Shown here: positions 43,058 through 52,751 of the stretch, one piece after another | Numbering within the stretch: position 1 is the stretch's first letter | Layout of the letters: each line of letters starts with the position of its first letter | Origin: Streptomyces chartreusis | GTDB taxonomy: Bacteria; Actinomycetota; Actinomycetes; Streptomycetales; Streptomycetaceae | DNA length: 64,000 nucleotides | Direction: 5' to 3' | Assembly: GCF_008704715.1 (NCBI RefSeq) | Contig: NZ_CP023689.1 | Location: 6,448,001-6,512,000, forward strand | Notes under the pieces: generated by a model | Seen by the model: the letters and a program-made list of their open reading frames with translations, nothing else | Told to the model about the DNA's origin: nothing | Databases searched by the model: none | Made by a program: the position numbers and the translations under genes

Positions 43058-45322
43058 GTGACCAACATCCCGGAGACCGGCCGGACGCCACGCGTCCAGA
43101 TCCGGCTCATCGTCATCCAGATCCTCGTCCTCTCGCTCCTCGGCACCCTCGGCGGGCGCCTGTGGTACCTCCAGATCCGCGAGGGCGACGCGTACGCCAA
43201 GGAGGCCTCCGGCAACCACGTCCAGCAGGTCGTCCAGCCCGCGGTGCGCGGCTCGATCCTGGACGCGCGCGGAGTGCCCCTCGCCGACAACGAGACCCGG
43301 CTGGTCGTCTCGGCCTCCCGCACCGACCTGCTGAAGATGCCGGACGACGGCAAGGCCGTCCTGGCCAAGCTCGCCGGCGTGCTGGGCATGAAGCCCAAGG
43401 AGGTCATGGAGAAGGTCCGGCTGTGCGACGCCGAAACGCCGCAGCCCTGCTGGAACGGCTCGCCCTACCAGCCGATCCCCATCACCGACGAGGCCACCGC
43501 CAAGCAGGCCCTCCAGATCCGTGAGCGCGCCGAGGACTTCCCCGGCATCACCGCCGAGCCGCAGGCCCTGCGCCGCTACCCGGCCCCCGGCAAGTCCAAC
43601 ACCGCCCAGGTCCTCGGCTACCTCTCGCCGGTCACCGACGAGGAGCTCCAGCAGGCCCAGGACACCGACTCGCCGTACCTGCGCTCCGACCAGGTCGGCC
43701 GCTCCGGCCTGGAGCGCCAGTACGACAAGGAGCTGCGCGGCAAGGCCGGCGTCACCCGCTACGAGGTCGACAACCTCGGCCGTGTCATCGGCCAGGCCGA
43801 GGCCGACGCCGCGGAGCCCGGCTCCAACCTCGTCACCAGCATCGACGCCCGGGTGCAGCGGGTCGCCGAGTACGAGCTGAACCAGGCGATGAAGGACGCC
43901 CGCAAGGAGTGGGACCGCAACACCAACGAGCCGTACAAGGCGGACTCGGGCGCGGTCGTGGTCATGGAGGCCAAGACCGGCCGCATAGTCGCCATGGCGT
44001 CCAACCCGACCTACGACCCGAACGCCTGGGTCGGCGGCATCTCCGCCAAGGACTACAAGACGCTGACGGGCAAGTCCTCCAACTACCCGCTGCTCAACCG
44101 GGCCATCCAGGGCCAGTCGGCACCCGGCTCCATCTTCAAGGTCGTCCCGACGGCCGCCGCGGTCAACGCCGGCTACTCCTTCGACGGCCCCTACCAGTGC
44201 TCAAGCTCGTACTCGATCGGCGGGCAGGTCTTCAAGAACTTCGAGTCCAAGGGATACGGCCCGATCAGCCTCGGCCGTGCCCTGGAGGTCTCCTGCGACA
44301 CCGTCTTCTACCGGCTCTCCCACGAGGAGTGGAAGCGGGACGGCGGCACCAAGCCGAAGAAGAACGCCAAGGACTGGTTCTACAAGACGGCGCACCAGTT
44401 CGGCCTCGGCGCTGAGACCGGCATCGACCTGCCCAACGAGGTCACCGGCCGCATCCCCGACCGCCAGTGGAAGCAGGACTACTGGAAGGCCAACAAGGAC
44501 GCCTGGTGCAAGTACGGCAAGAAGGGCGGTTCGTACGCCGAGCAGATCGCCTACGAGAACTGCCTCGAAGGCAACCGCATGCGCGCCGGTGACTCCGTCA
44601 ACTACTCCATCGGACAGGGCGACACCCTCGTCACCCCGATCCAGATGGCCACGATCTACGGCGCCATCTCCAACGGCGGCACCCTCTACGACCCGACCGT
44701 CGGCAAGGCCGTCGTCAGCGCCGACGGCAAGTCCGTCGCGGAGATCGAGCCCAAGTCGCACGGCAAGCTGCCGATAAGCCGCAAGACGCTGGCCGCGATG
44801 GACGACGCCCTCGCCGGTGTCGCCACCCGCGGTACCGCGGCCTGGCGGTTCGCCGACGTCGGCTGGCCGCAGGACAAGATCCCGATGCACGCCAAGACGG
44901 GTACCGCGGAGGTCTACGGCAAGCAGACGACCTCGTGGTTCGCCACGTACACCAAGGACTACTCGGTCGTCATGACGATCTCCCAGGGTGGTACGGGTTC
45001 CGGCGCCTCGGGTCCGGCCGTGCGCAACATCTACGACGCCCTGTACGGCGTCTCCGACGACGGCACGATCAGCAAGAAGAACGCGCTGCTGCCGACGCCC
45101 CAGAAGAGCCTGCCGAAGGTCCGCACGGACGGCACCATGGCCTCGCCGAAGGTCGGCAAGGACCCGGCGAAGGACCAGCGGGCCACCCAGCAGGGCGAGG
45201 ACAAGACGGACGAGCAGCAGCAGCTCGCCGGGACGGTGGCGACGCCGTCGGCCGAGAACCGGGACACCCGGCGCAGGCGACGCGGGGGCCGCAAGCGGGG
45301 AAGCCGGAGGATGCCGACATGA
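43058..45322 (+). CDS. mrdA: Penicillin-binding protein 2, elongation-type transpeptidase
   Basis: A 754-aa class B PBP. An N-terminal membrane helix (IRLIVIQILVLSLLGTLGGRLWYL) precedes the dimerisation domain. The transpeptidase domain has SIFK (Ser358-Lys361), an SVN motif in GDSVNYSIGQGD and KTG at 613-615. The C-terminal 80 residues are charged, Lys/Arg-rich and probably disordered. It cross-links peptidoglycan for MreB-directed synthesis. It overlaps rodA by 4 bp. Confidence 0.94.
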   Translation: MTNIPETGRTPRVQIRLIVIQILVLSLLGTLGGRLWYLQIREGDAYAKEASGNHVQQVVQPAVRGSILDARGVPLADNETRLVVSASRTDLLKMPDDGKAVLAKLAGVLGMKPKEVMEKVRLCDAETPQPCWNGSPYQPIPITDEATAKQALQIRERAEDFPGITAEPQALRRYPAPGKSNTAQVLGYLSPVTDEELQQAQDTDSPYLRSDQVGRSGLERQYDKELRGKAGVTRYEVDNLGRVIGQAEADAAEPGSNLVTSIDARVQRVAEYELNQAMKDARKEWDRNTNEPYKADSGAVVVMEAKTGRIVAMASNPTYDPNAWVGGISAKDYKTLTGKSSNYPLLNRAIQGQSAPGSIFKVVPTAAAVNAGYSFDGPYQCSSSYSIGGQVFKNFESKGYGPISLGRALEVSCDTVFYRLSHEEWKRDGGTKPKKNAKDWFYKTAHQFGLGAETGIDLPNEVTGRIPDRQWKQDYWKANKDAWCKYGKKGGSYAEQIAYENCLEGNRMRAGDSVNYSIGQGDTLVTPIQMATIYGAISNGGTLYDPTVGKAVVSADGKSVAEIEPKSHGKLPISRKTLAAMDDALAGVATRGTAAWRFADVGWPQDKIPMHAKTGTAEVYGKQTTSWFATYTKDYSVVMTISQGGTGSGASGPAVRNIYDALYGVSDDGTISKKNALLPTPQKSLPKVRTDGTMASPKVGKDPAKDQRATQQGEDKTDEQQQLAGTVATPSAENRDTRRRRRGGRKRGSRRMPT

Positions 45323-46515
45323 CCGGCAACAGTTTCCAGGTCTCCGGGTACGGGCCGGAACGGGCGGGCTGGACCCGCCTGTTCGCCCGCGACTCGATGG
45401 CCCGCCGACTGGACTGGCCGATGCTGCTGTCGGCGATGGCCCTGTCGATGATGGGCGCGCTCCTCGTCTACTCGGCGACCCGCAACCGCACCGAGCTCAA
45501 CCAGGGCGACCAGTACTACTTCCTGATCCGGCACGTCCTGAACACCGGCATCGGGCTCGCGCTGATGATAGGGACGGTGTGGCTGGGCCACCGCGCGCTG
45601 CGCACGGCCGTGCCGATCCTGTACGGCCTGTCGGTCTTCCTGATCCTGCTGGTGCTCACGCCCCTCGGCTCCACGATCAACGGCGCCCACTCCTGGATCA
45701 AGCTGCCCGGCGGCTTCTCGCTGCAGCCCTCGGAGTTCGTGAAGGTCACGATCATCCTGGGCATGGCGATGCTGCTGGCGGCGAGAGTGGACGCGGGCGA
45801 CAAGCCGTACCCGGACCACCGCACGGTGATGCAGGCGCTGGGTCTGGCCACGGTGCCGATGCTGATCGTGCTGCTCATGCCCGACCTCGGGTCGGTCATG
45901 GTCATGGTCGTGATCGTGCTGGGCGTGCTGCTCGCCTCCGGTGCCTCCAACCGCTGGGTCTTCGGACTGATCGGGGCGGGGACCATGGGCGCGATCGCGG
46001 TCTGGCAGCTGGGCGTCCTGGACGACTACCAGATCGCCCGATTCGCGGCCTTCGCCAACCCCGAGCTCGACCCGGCGGGCGTCGGCTACAACACCAACCA
46101 GGCACGTATCGCGATCGGTTCGGGCGGGCTCTCGGGAGCGGGGCTGTTCCACGGCTCGCAGACCACCGGCCAGTTCGTGCCGGAGCAGCAGACCGACTTC
46201 GTCTTCACGGTGGCGGGGGAGGAGCTGGGCTTCCTCGGCGGCGGGCTGATCATCGTGCTGCTCGGTGTGATCCTGTGGCGGGCCTGCCGGATCGCCCGTG
46301 AGACGACCGAGCTGTACGGGACCATCGTGGCGGCCGGGATCGTGGCGTGGCTCGCGTTCCAGGCGTTCGAGAACGTCGGGATGACGCTGGGGATCATGCC
46401 GGTGACGGGTCTGCCGTTGCCGTTCGTCTCCTATGGCGGATCGTCGATGTTCGCGGTGTGGGTGGCCATAGGGCTGCTCCAGTCGATCCGGGTGCAACGC
46501 CCGATGTCGGCGTGA
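45319..46515 (+). CDS. rodA: RodA/FtsW/SpoVE-family peptidoglycan glycosyltransferase
   Basis: A 398-aa protein with about ten membrane helices. The SEDS motifs are visible: HSWIKLPGGFSLQPSEFVKV, the GLSGAGLFHGSQTTGQFVPEQQTDFVF loop and LPLPFVSYGGSSM. It polymerises glycan strands with its PBP2 partner. The ATG overlaps the mrdA stop as ATGA, with GGAGG upstream. This gene is called sfr in S. coelicolor, where it is needed for spore formation. Confidence 0.94.
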   Translation: MTGNSFQVSGYGPERAGWTRLFARDSMARRLDWPMLLSAMALSMMGALLVYSATRNRTELNQGDQYYFLIRHVLNTGIGLALMIGTVWLGHRALRTAVPILYGLSVFLILLVLTPLGSTINGAHSWIKLPGGFSLQPSEFVKVTIILGMAMLLAARVDAGDKPYPDHRTVMQALGLATVPMLIVLLMPDLGSVMVMVVIVLGVLLASGASNRWVFGLIGAGTMGAIAVWQLGVLDDYQIARFAAFANPELDPAGVGYNTNQARIAIGSGGLSGAGLFHGSQTTGQFVPEQQTDFVFTVAGEELGFLGGGLIIVLLGVILWRACRIARETTELYGTIVAAGIVAWLAFQAFENVGMTLGIMPVTGLPLPFVSYGGSSMFAVWVAIGLLQSIRVQRPMSA

Positions 46516-46644
46516 CCTCTGTGTTCGACTGACGCCGGCGATGTCCGGCGGCACGGCTCCTCCGTGTCGCCGGTGCCGTGCGCGGAATCGACGGGTCCCC
46601 CTGCCTTCACCGCCCGTTCGCCTGTGGTTCATGGCTGGTAAGCC

Positions 46645-46674
46645 CTGTCATCCGGCCGTGACTCCGATTAGATT
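46645..46674 (+). promoter_or_regulatory. Leaderless promoter of the CYTH-CHAD gene
   Basis: CTGTCA (46645-46650) and TAGATT (46669-46674) are 18 bp apart, and the -10 ends 6 nt before the ATG, where no ribosome-binding site exists. Confidence 0.6.
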
Positions 46675-46680
46675 CGGTTC

Positions 46681-48183
46681 ATGGCGGACACGAAGCGCGA
46701 AATCGAGCGGAAGTATGAGTCCGACGACAGCGGCCTGCCCGACCTGACCGGCGTCGCCGGGGTCGCCTCCGTCGTCGACAAGGGTGTCGCGCATCTGGAC
46801 GCCACCTACTACGACACCCCGGACGAACGCCTCGCCTCGGCGTCGATCACGCTGCGCCGCAGAACGGGCGGGTCCGACGCCGGCTGGCATCTGAAGTTCC
46901 CCGTCGCCCAGGGAGTGCGCGACGAGATCCAGGCTCCGCTCTCCGACGACCTGCCCGACGAACTCGCCGGACTCGTCCGCTCCCGGGTCCGGCACGGCGA
47001 GCTGGCGCCCGTGGTCCGGCTCCGGTCCGACCGGGACGTGCGCGACCTCGTGGACGCCGACGGGCGGCTGCTGGCCGAGGTCAGCGTGGACGCCGTACAC
47101 GCGCAGCGGCTAGCCGGCGGGGACGGCGTCGCCCAGTGGACCGAGATCGAGGTGGAGTTGGCGGACGGCGTCGACCCGGTCGTCCTCGACAAGGTGGAGA
47201 AGCGGCTGCGCAAGGCGGGCGTACGGCCGTCGAAGTCGGCGTCGAAGCTCGCGCGGGCGCTGGCCGAGACCGCTCCGAAGAAGCTCGCCCCCGGGCCCGC
47301 CGCGGACCCCGTGACCGCCGGTGACCATGTGCTCGCGTATGTGCGGACCCAGCGGGACACGATCGTCGAGCTCGACCCGGCCGTGCGGCAGGACGCCGAG
47401 GACTCCGTCCACAGCATGCGCGTCGCGACCCGCCGGATGCGCAGCACCTTCAAGTCCTTCGGCAAGGTCCTGGACCGGGAGGTCACCGACCCGATCGGCG
47501 ACGAGCTGAAGTGGCTGGCGGGTGAGCTGGGCGTGGACCGGGACCGTGAGGTGCTCAACGAACGCCTGAGCGCGTCACTGGAGCAGGTGCCCGGGGCGCT
47601 GGTGTCCGGCCCGGTCGCCGAGCGGGTGAGTCACTGGGCGGGTGACCGGCCCGGCGGGGCCAGCAGCCGGCTGATCGGGATTCTCGACTCCGGCCGTTAC
47701 CTGGCACTGCTCGACGCCCTGGACGCGCTGCTCGCCGATCCGCCGCTGCGCGAGAAGGCCGGGAAGAAGCCCGGCAAGGTGCTGCCCAAGGCCGTGAAGA
47801 AGGACTTCGGGAAGGTCTCCGCGCTGGTCGAGCAGGCCGTGGAGCTGGACCCGGGCAGCGACCGGGACGTGGCGATCCACGAGGCCCGCAAGAAGACCAA
47901 GCGCACCCGCTACGCGGCGGAGGCGGCCGTCCCGGCGCTCGGCAAGCCGGCGAAGGACCTGGTCAAGACGATGAAGTCGCTCCAGAACCTGCTCGGCGAG
48001 CACCAGGACAGCGTCATGGCCCGCCAGACCCTGCGCGAGCTGTCCGCGGTCGCGCACGCCGCCGGGGAGAGCGCGTTCACGTACGGACTGCTGTACGGGC
48101 GTGAGGAACAGCGCGCGGCGGCCGTGGAAGCCGAGCTGCCGGGCTTCTGGGACGGGATCAAGGGCGGGACGGACCTCCTCTGA
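46681..48183 (+). CDS. CYTH and CHAD domain protein
   Basis: A 500-aa protein. The N-terminal CYTH domain (residues 1-200) begins KREIERKYE, the ExExK metal/triphosphate-binding motif of tunnel enzymes. The C-terminal CHAD domain (about 215-490) is helical with conserved His in SVHSMRVATRRMRSTFKSFG and AIHEARKKTKRTRYAAE, which bind polyphosphate. It probably binds or hydrolyses polyphosphate. The ATG appears leaderless. Confidence 0.9.
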   Translation: MADTKREIERKYESDDSGLPDLTGVAGVASVVDKGVAHLDATYYDTPDERLASASITLRRRTGGSDAGWHLKFPVAQGVRDEIQAPLSDDLPDELAGLVRSRVRHGELAPVVRLRSDRDVRDLVDADGRLLAEVSVDAVHAQRLAGGDGVAQWTEIEVELADGVDPVVLDKVEKRLRKAGVRPSKSASKLARALAETAPKKLAPGPAADPVTAGDHVLAYVRTQRDTIVELDPAVRQDAEDSVHSMRVATRRMRSTFKSFGKVLDREVTDPIGDELKWLAGELGVDRDREVLNERLSASLEQVPGALVSGPVAERVSHWAGDRPGGASSRLIGILDSGRYLALLDALDALLADPPLREKAGKKPGKVLPKAVKKDFGKVSALVEQAVELDPGSDRDVAIHEARKKTKRTRYAAEAAVPALGKPAKDLVKTMKSLQNLLGEHQDSVMARQTLRELSAVAHAAGESAFTYGLLYGREEQRAAAVEAELPGFWDGIKGGTDLL

Positions 48184-48270
48184 GCCTTCGGACGTACGGG
48201 GGGCGCCCGCGGTCGCGTTAGGCTAGATGGTCACCCCTGTCAGTTCAGTCCAGCCACGAAGGTTCGCGAG

Positions 48271-50244
48271 ATGCCTGCCGAAGCCGCTGCGGTCACCGAG
48301 TCCGTGTTCCCGCAGCTCGAAGCTCTGCTCCCGCATGTGCAGAAGCCGATCCAGTACGTCGGCGGAGAACTCAACTCCACGGTCAAGCCGTGGGAGTCCT
48401 GCGACGTCCGCTGGTCCCTGATGTACCCGGACGCCTACGAGGTCGGGCTGCCCAACCAGGGCGTCATGATCCTCTACGAGGTACTGAACGAGCAGGAGGG
48501 CGTCCTCGCCGAGCGCACGTACAGCGTGTGGCCGGACCTGGAGGCGCTGATGCGGGAGCACGGCGTCCCGCAGTTCACCGTGGACAGCCACCGCCCGGTC
48601 CGTGCCTTCGACGTGTTCGGGCTCAGCTTCTCCACCGAGCTGGGCTACACGAACATGCTCACCGCCCTGGACCTGGCCGGGATCCCGCTGGAGTCCAAGG
48701 ACCGCACGATCGACGACCCGATCGTCCTCGCGGGCGGCCACGCGGCCTTCAACCCCGAGCCGATCGCGGACTTCATCGACGCGGCGATCATCGGCGACGG
48801 CGAGCAGGCCGTCCTCGACATGACGAAGATCATCCGCGAGTGGAAGGCGGAGGGCTGCCCCGGCGGCCGCGAAGAGGTCCTCTTCCGCCTCGCGAAGACC
48901 GGCTCGGTGTACATCCCGGCGTTCTACGACGTGGAGTACCTGCCCGACGGCCGTATCGCCCGCGTGGTCCCGAACAAGAGCGGTGTCCCGTGGCGCGTCT
49001 CGAAGCACACGGTGATGGACCTCGACGAGTGGCCGTACCCCAAGCAGCCGCTGGTCCCGCTGGCCGAGACGGTCCACGAGCGCATGTCCGTGGAGATCTT
49101 CCGCGGCTGCACGCGCGGCTGCCGCTTCTGCCAGGCGGGCATGATCACCCGCCCGGTGCGTGAGCGTTCGATCACCGGCATCGGCGACATGGTCGAGAAG
49201 GGCCTGAAGGCGACGGGCTTCGAGGAGGTCGGCCTCCTGTCCCTCTCCTCGGCGGACCACAGCGAGATCGGCGACATCGCGAAGGGCCTGGCGGACAGGT
49301 ACGAGGAAGACAAGATCGGCCTCTCGCTCCCGTCCACCCGCGTGGACGCGTTCAACGTCGACCTCGCGAACGAGCTCACGCGCAACGGCCGCCGTTCCGG
49401 TCTGACCTTCGCCCCCGAGGGCGGCAGCGAGCGCATGCGCAAGGTCATCAACAAGATGGTGTCCGAGGAGGACCTCATCCGGACGGTGGCGACGGCGTAC
49501 GGCAACGGCTGGCGCCAGGTGAAGCTGTACTTCATGTGCGGCCTGCCGACGGAGACCGACGAGGACGTGCTCCAGATCGCCGACATGGCGATGAACGTGA
49601 TCGCCAAGGGCCGCGAGGTGTCGCGCTCGAACGACATCCGCTGCACCGTCTCGATCGGCGGCTTCGTCCCCAAGCCCCACACGCCGTTCCAGTGGGCACC
49701 TCAGCTGTCGGCCGAGGAGACGGACGCGCGCCTGGAGAAGCTCCGCGACAAGATCCGCGGCGACAAGAAGTACGGCCGCTCGATCGGCTTCCGCTACCAC
49801 GACGGCAAGCCCGGCATCGTCGAGGGCCTGCTGTCCCGTGGCGACCGCCGTATCGGCGCCGTCATCCGCGCGGTCTACGACGACGGCGGCCGCTTCGACG
49901 GCTGGCGCGAGCACTTCTCGTACGACCGCTGGATGTCCTGCGCCGACAAGGTGCTGCCGGCCTTCGGCGTGGACGTCGACTGGTACACGACGCGCGAGAA
50001 GACGTACGAGGAGGTCCTCCCCTGGGACCACCTCGACTCCGGCCTCGACAAGGACTGGCTCTGGGAGGACTGGCAGGACGCCCTCGACGAGACGGAGGTC
50101 GAGGACTGCCGCTGGACTCCGTGCTTCGACTGTGGGGTTTGCCCGCAGATGGATACGGCCATACAAATCGGCCCGACCGGGAAGAAGCTGCTGCCTCTGA
50201 CGGTCAAGAACGCTGCGCCGGCGCCTAGCGGTCACTCTCACTGA
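48271..50244 (+). CDS. TIGR03960-family radical SAM protein
   Basis: A 657-aa protein. The N-terminal half resembles a B12-binding-type domain (YEVGLPNQGVMILYEVLNE) and the radical SAM core carries CTRGCRFCQAG (Cys280, Cys284, Cys287). The C-terminal end has a Cys-rich stretch CFDCGVCPQMD. The family is of unknown function and usually stands near TIGR03936 and the rne/rng gene in actinobacteria; those are not in this window. The last 105 bp (from 50140) use less GC-rich codons and are duplicated downstream, so the native 3' end has probably been replaced by insertion. Confidence 0.92.
   Translation: MPAEAAAVTESVFPQLEALLPHVQKPIQYVGGELNSTVKPWESCDVRWSLMYPDAYEVGLPNQGVMILYEVLNEQEGVLAERTYSVWPDLEALMREHGVPQFTVDSHRPVRAFDVFGLSFSTELGYTNMLTALDLAGIPLESKDRTIDDPIVLAGGHAAFNPEPIADFIDAAIIGDGEQAVLDMTKIIREWKAEGCPGGREEVLFRLAKTGSVYIPAFYDVEYLPDGRIARVVPNKSGVPWRVSKHTVMDLDEWPYPKQPLVPLAETVHERMSVEIFRGCTRGCRFCQAGMITRPVRERSITGIGDMVEKGLKATGFEEVGLLSLSSADHSEIGDIAKGLADRYEEDKIGLSLPSTRVDAFNVDLANELTRNGRRSGLTFAPEGGSERMRKVINKMVSEEDLIRTVATAYGNGWRQVKLYFMCGLPTETDEDVLQIADMAMNVIAKGREVSRSNDIRCTVSIGGFVPKPHTPFQWAPQLSAEETDARLEKLRDKIRGDKKYGRSIGFRYHDGKPGIVEGLLSRGDRRIGAVIRAVYDDGGRFDGWREHFSYDRWMSCADKVLPAFGVDVDWYTTREKTYEEVLPWDHLDSGLDKDWLWEDWQDALDETEVEDCRWTPCFDCGVCPQMDTAIQIGPTGKKLLPLTVKNAAPAPSGHSH
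50140..50244 (+). other. Direct repeat copy 1 at the radical SAM 3' end (left attachment site)
   Basis: It begins with the core TGCCCGCAGATGGA (50140-50153) and runs to the stop codon. It matches 52752-52856 at 90 of 105 positions without gaps; 15 base changes cause one amino-acid change (DTA versus DTQ). Weaker similarity continues about 100 bp past the stop. It fits one end of an element that integrated in the gene and restored its reading frame. Confidence 0.75.
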
Positions 50245-50245
50245 G

Positions 50246-50431
50246 GTGGGCGAGGAACTCGATCGGGTGATTGAGGCACTGGCGGAGGCGAGCGCGGAAG
50301 AGGTGGCCGCTGCGCTGGCTTCTGCCGGGGCTTCTGGCCTTCGACGGTCAGTGCCGCGGCGGGGGCCTGTTACGCCTCTGCCAAGCCCCGCTGAGTCCTT
50401 GGGCATCCACTCAGAGGTCGAGTGGGTCTGA
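50246..50431 (+). CDS. Possible 61-aa protein beginning just after the radical SAM stop
   Basis: GTG start at 50246, one base after the stop of the radical SAM gene. The first 27 residues form an Ala/Glu-rich helix (GEELDRVIEALAEASAEEV); the rest is Pro/Arg-rich and less convincing. A decayed version with a frame break follows the second repeat copy at 52858, so the frame may have been under selection once. A real gene is possible, not certain. Confidence 0.3.
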   Translation: MGEELDRVIEALAEASAEEVAAALASAGASGLRRSVPRRGPVTPLPSPAESLGIHSEVEWV

Positions 50432-50466
50432 GTGCTCAGACCTTGCTGAGGCCCCATACAGCGATG

Positions 50467-50498
50467 TTGAGCCCCCTCTCATTACGGAGGGGGCTCAA
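50467..50498 (+). terminator. Terminator after the radical SAM gene
   Basis: A perfect 12-bp stem (TTGAGCCCCCTC with GAGGGGGCTCAA) and an 8-nt loop, 220 bp after the stop. A related hairpin is at 55206-55230. The rest of 50432-50664 holds nothing I recognise. Confidence 0.7.
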
Positions 50499-50664
50499 TG
50501 CTGTCCGACGCCGGTGAGCTGCCTGAACGGTCGGCTCAGCTTGCCTTTGGCAAGTTGATATCCAGGATGGTGATTACTGGATAAAGTCGGATTGTTACTA
50601 CTGGTTGCGGGGGCAACCAGGTTTGGTCGGCGGTGCCGACGTCCCTGGGGAGGGCAGGTAGCGC

Positions 50665-52722
50665 ATGAGTCGTCGCTCTGCTGGTTTGGTCGGCGTCTGG
50701 GCCGAGATGCAGCGTCAGCAACAGCGCCAGATGGAAGCCGAGGCGAGACAGCGCAGAGAGGAAGCCCGGCAGGCGCGGGCTTACCAGCGGCTCGCTGCTC
50801 AGGGTCATCGGGAGTTCCGGCAGGCGGAGGCCCGGCGGCGTACGGAGGAGATCGAAGCCCAGGTCGCGTCCTTACAGGGACTGCTGGTCGCCGGTTGCCA
50901 GGCCTCGGTCTTCAGAGCGTCGTCCTTGATGCGCTCTGAAGAGATTGCGCCGTTCGATCCAGGGCCACTCGCGTGGCCTGTGCGTATGCCGGATCAGAGC
51001 CAGTACCAGGCGCAGGGGGGTTGGACCGCGAGTCGGCGCGCACAAGCTCAAGCCGAGGCGCGGGCTCATTTCGAACGCGACTTGCACGCTGCTCAGGCTG
51101 CCGAAGCACAGCGGCAGCAGCAGTTGGCGGCTGCACAGCGGGAGTATCAGCAGGGGGCTGATGCCCAACGGTCGGAGGTACGTCGGCATAACGCCGGCGT
51201 TGTCGAGGTGACCGCGGGGGTGAGGCGAGGCGAGCCGGACTCCGTGATCGAGTACTTCTCGGCCGCGCTCTACTCGTCGACTGCCTGGCTTGAAGGGTTT
51301 CCCCGGCAGGTTGCCGCAGCTTTTGATCCAGCGGCCCGGCAACTCGTCCTGGACTGGGAGATGCCTCCCTACGACGTCGTGCCTGAGGCGAAGTCGGTGA
51401 GGTACGTCCCCTCTCAGGACCAGGACAAGGAGACCGCTCGTCCTGCGACCCAGCGTCGGGCGCTGTACCGGGAGGTGCTGGCGCAGAGCGCGCTGCTGGT
51501 GCTGCATCAGCTGTTCGCTGCGGATGAGTACGGCATCCTCGACTCGGTCGCGTTGAACGGCTTCGTGGACGCGCCGGACCCGGCGACGGGACGGCAGTCG
51601 CACATTTTTCTGGCGACCGTGATGGCTGGACGGTCGGGCTTCACTGAGCTGCATCTGGAGCAGGTGGATCCCGTCAGTTGTCTGACCGACGCTTTGCGCG
51701 GACAGCTTGCCGCTCGCCCCGATCAGCTCACCCCCGTGCGGCCGAGCCGTCAGCCTCAGGACGTCGGCAATCACGTCGTCACCCATGGTGGGGATGAGGA
51801 GCCGGATCTGTATGACATGGATCCGATTGCCTTCGAGTCTCTGGTCGCGGAGCTGTTCCGTGCGATGGGGATGCAGGCGGTGACGACTCAGCGCTCGAAC
51901 GACGGGGGCGTTGATGTAGACGCGCTGGACCCGACTCCCATCCGCGGCGGCAAGATCGTCGTACAGGTGAAGCGCTACCGAGCGACGGTGCCGCCTACTG
52001 CCGTCCGTGACCTGTACGGCACCGTCCAGGACCGCGGCGCCAACAAAGGCGTCCTGGTGACCACCTCGGCATACGGGCCCGGCTCGCACACCTTCGCCCG
52101 GGGTAAGCCCCTGGAGCTCATCTCGGGCAGTGAGCTTGTCGATCTGCTACACAGGCACGGCCTTCGTGGCCGTCTGGGGGAGGGCGGGAGAGCGGCCCCA
52201 ACGCAGACGACGCCTGCCGGGCCTGCAAACCCGACTGACGACTACAACGTGTTGGGCATGACGTGGTCGGGGAACGTCGCATTGGACGTGTGCGCACTCG
52301 TATGTCGCGGCAGCCGGGTCCTGAGCGAAGAGCACTTCGTGTTCTTCAACAACCCGCAGACTCCCGATGGGTCGGTGCGAGCAGTGCCGGCACAGGCGCC
52401 GGACAAGGCGGCGATTCGTGTCTCCTTTGACGGACTCCCGCAGGAGGCTGACCGGTTGGTGCTAGTGGCTGCCGTTGATCCAGTGGTGAACCCGGACGCG
52501 GACCTGTCAGGCTTCACCGACGCCTGTATCCGGCTGCTGGACCCGGCAAGGGCGGAGGTCGGCCAGCTTGAAGTCTCGGACGGCCGCTTTGGGGAAACGG
52601 CGTTGGTACTGGGCTCCTTCAGGCACAGGCCAAATGGTGACTGGGACTTCGTCCTTGGCGGCAAGGGCTACCCACGGGGTCTTGAACAGCTCCTTCAGGA
52701 CTACGGCATCGAAGTGGAGTAG
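50665..52722 (+). CDS. Mrr-type restriction endonuclease fused to a TerD domain
   Basis: A 685-aa protein. Residues 12-80 and 115-165 are Arg/Gln/Ala-rich coiled coils. A middle domain of unknown type follows. The Mrr catalytic domain (about 385-500) begins DMDPIAFESLVAELFRAMG and has the PD-(D/E)xK pattern in DGGVDVDA (near 412) and QVKRY (near 433). From about 525 it has a TerD domain (NVLGMTWSGNVALDVCALV...). Mrr domains cut modified DNA and TerD domains bind calcium in Ter stress systems; their fusion suggests phage or DNA-stress defence. It is the sole cargo of a 2.6-kb unit between direct repeats. GC and codon bias are lower than in core genes. Confidence 0.88.
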   Translation: MSRRSAGLVGVWAEMQRQQQRQMEAEARQRREEARQARAYQRLAAQGHREFRQAEARRRTEEIEAQVASLQGLLVAGCQASVFRASSLMRSEEIAPFDPGPLAWPVRMPDQSQYQAQGGWTASRRAQAQAEARAHFERDLHAAQAAEAQRQQQLAAAQREYQQGADAQRSEVRRHNAGVVEVTAGVRRGEPDSVIEYFSAALYSSTAWLEGFPRQVAAAFDPAARQLVLDWEMPPYDVVPEAKSVRYVPSQDQDKETARPATQRRALYREVLAQSALLVLHQLFAADEYGILDSVALNGFVDAPDPATGRQSHIFLATVMAGRSGFTELHLEQVDPVSCLTDALRGQLAARPDQLTPVRPSRQPQDVGNHVVTHGGDEEPDLYDMDPIAFESLVAELFRAMGMQAVTTQRSNDGGVDVDALDPTPIRGGKIVVQVKRYRATVPPTAVRDLYGTVQDRGANKGVLVTTSAYGPGSHTFARGKPLELISGSELVDLLHRHGLRGRLGEGGRAAPTQTTPAGPANPTDDYNVLGMTWSGNVALDVCALVCRGSRVLSEEHFVFFNNPQTPDGSVRAVPAQAPDKAAIRVSFDGLPQEADRLVLVAAVDPVVNPDADLSGFTDACIRLLDPARAEVGQLEVSDGRFGETALVLGSFRHRPNGDWDFVLGGKGYPRGLEQLLQDYGIEVE

Positions 52723-52751
52723 CAGCGTCACGACCTGTGTAGTTCCGAGCG

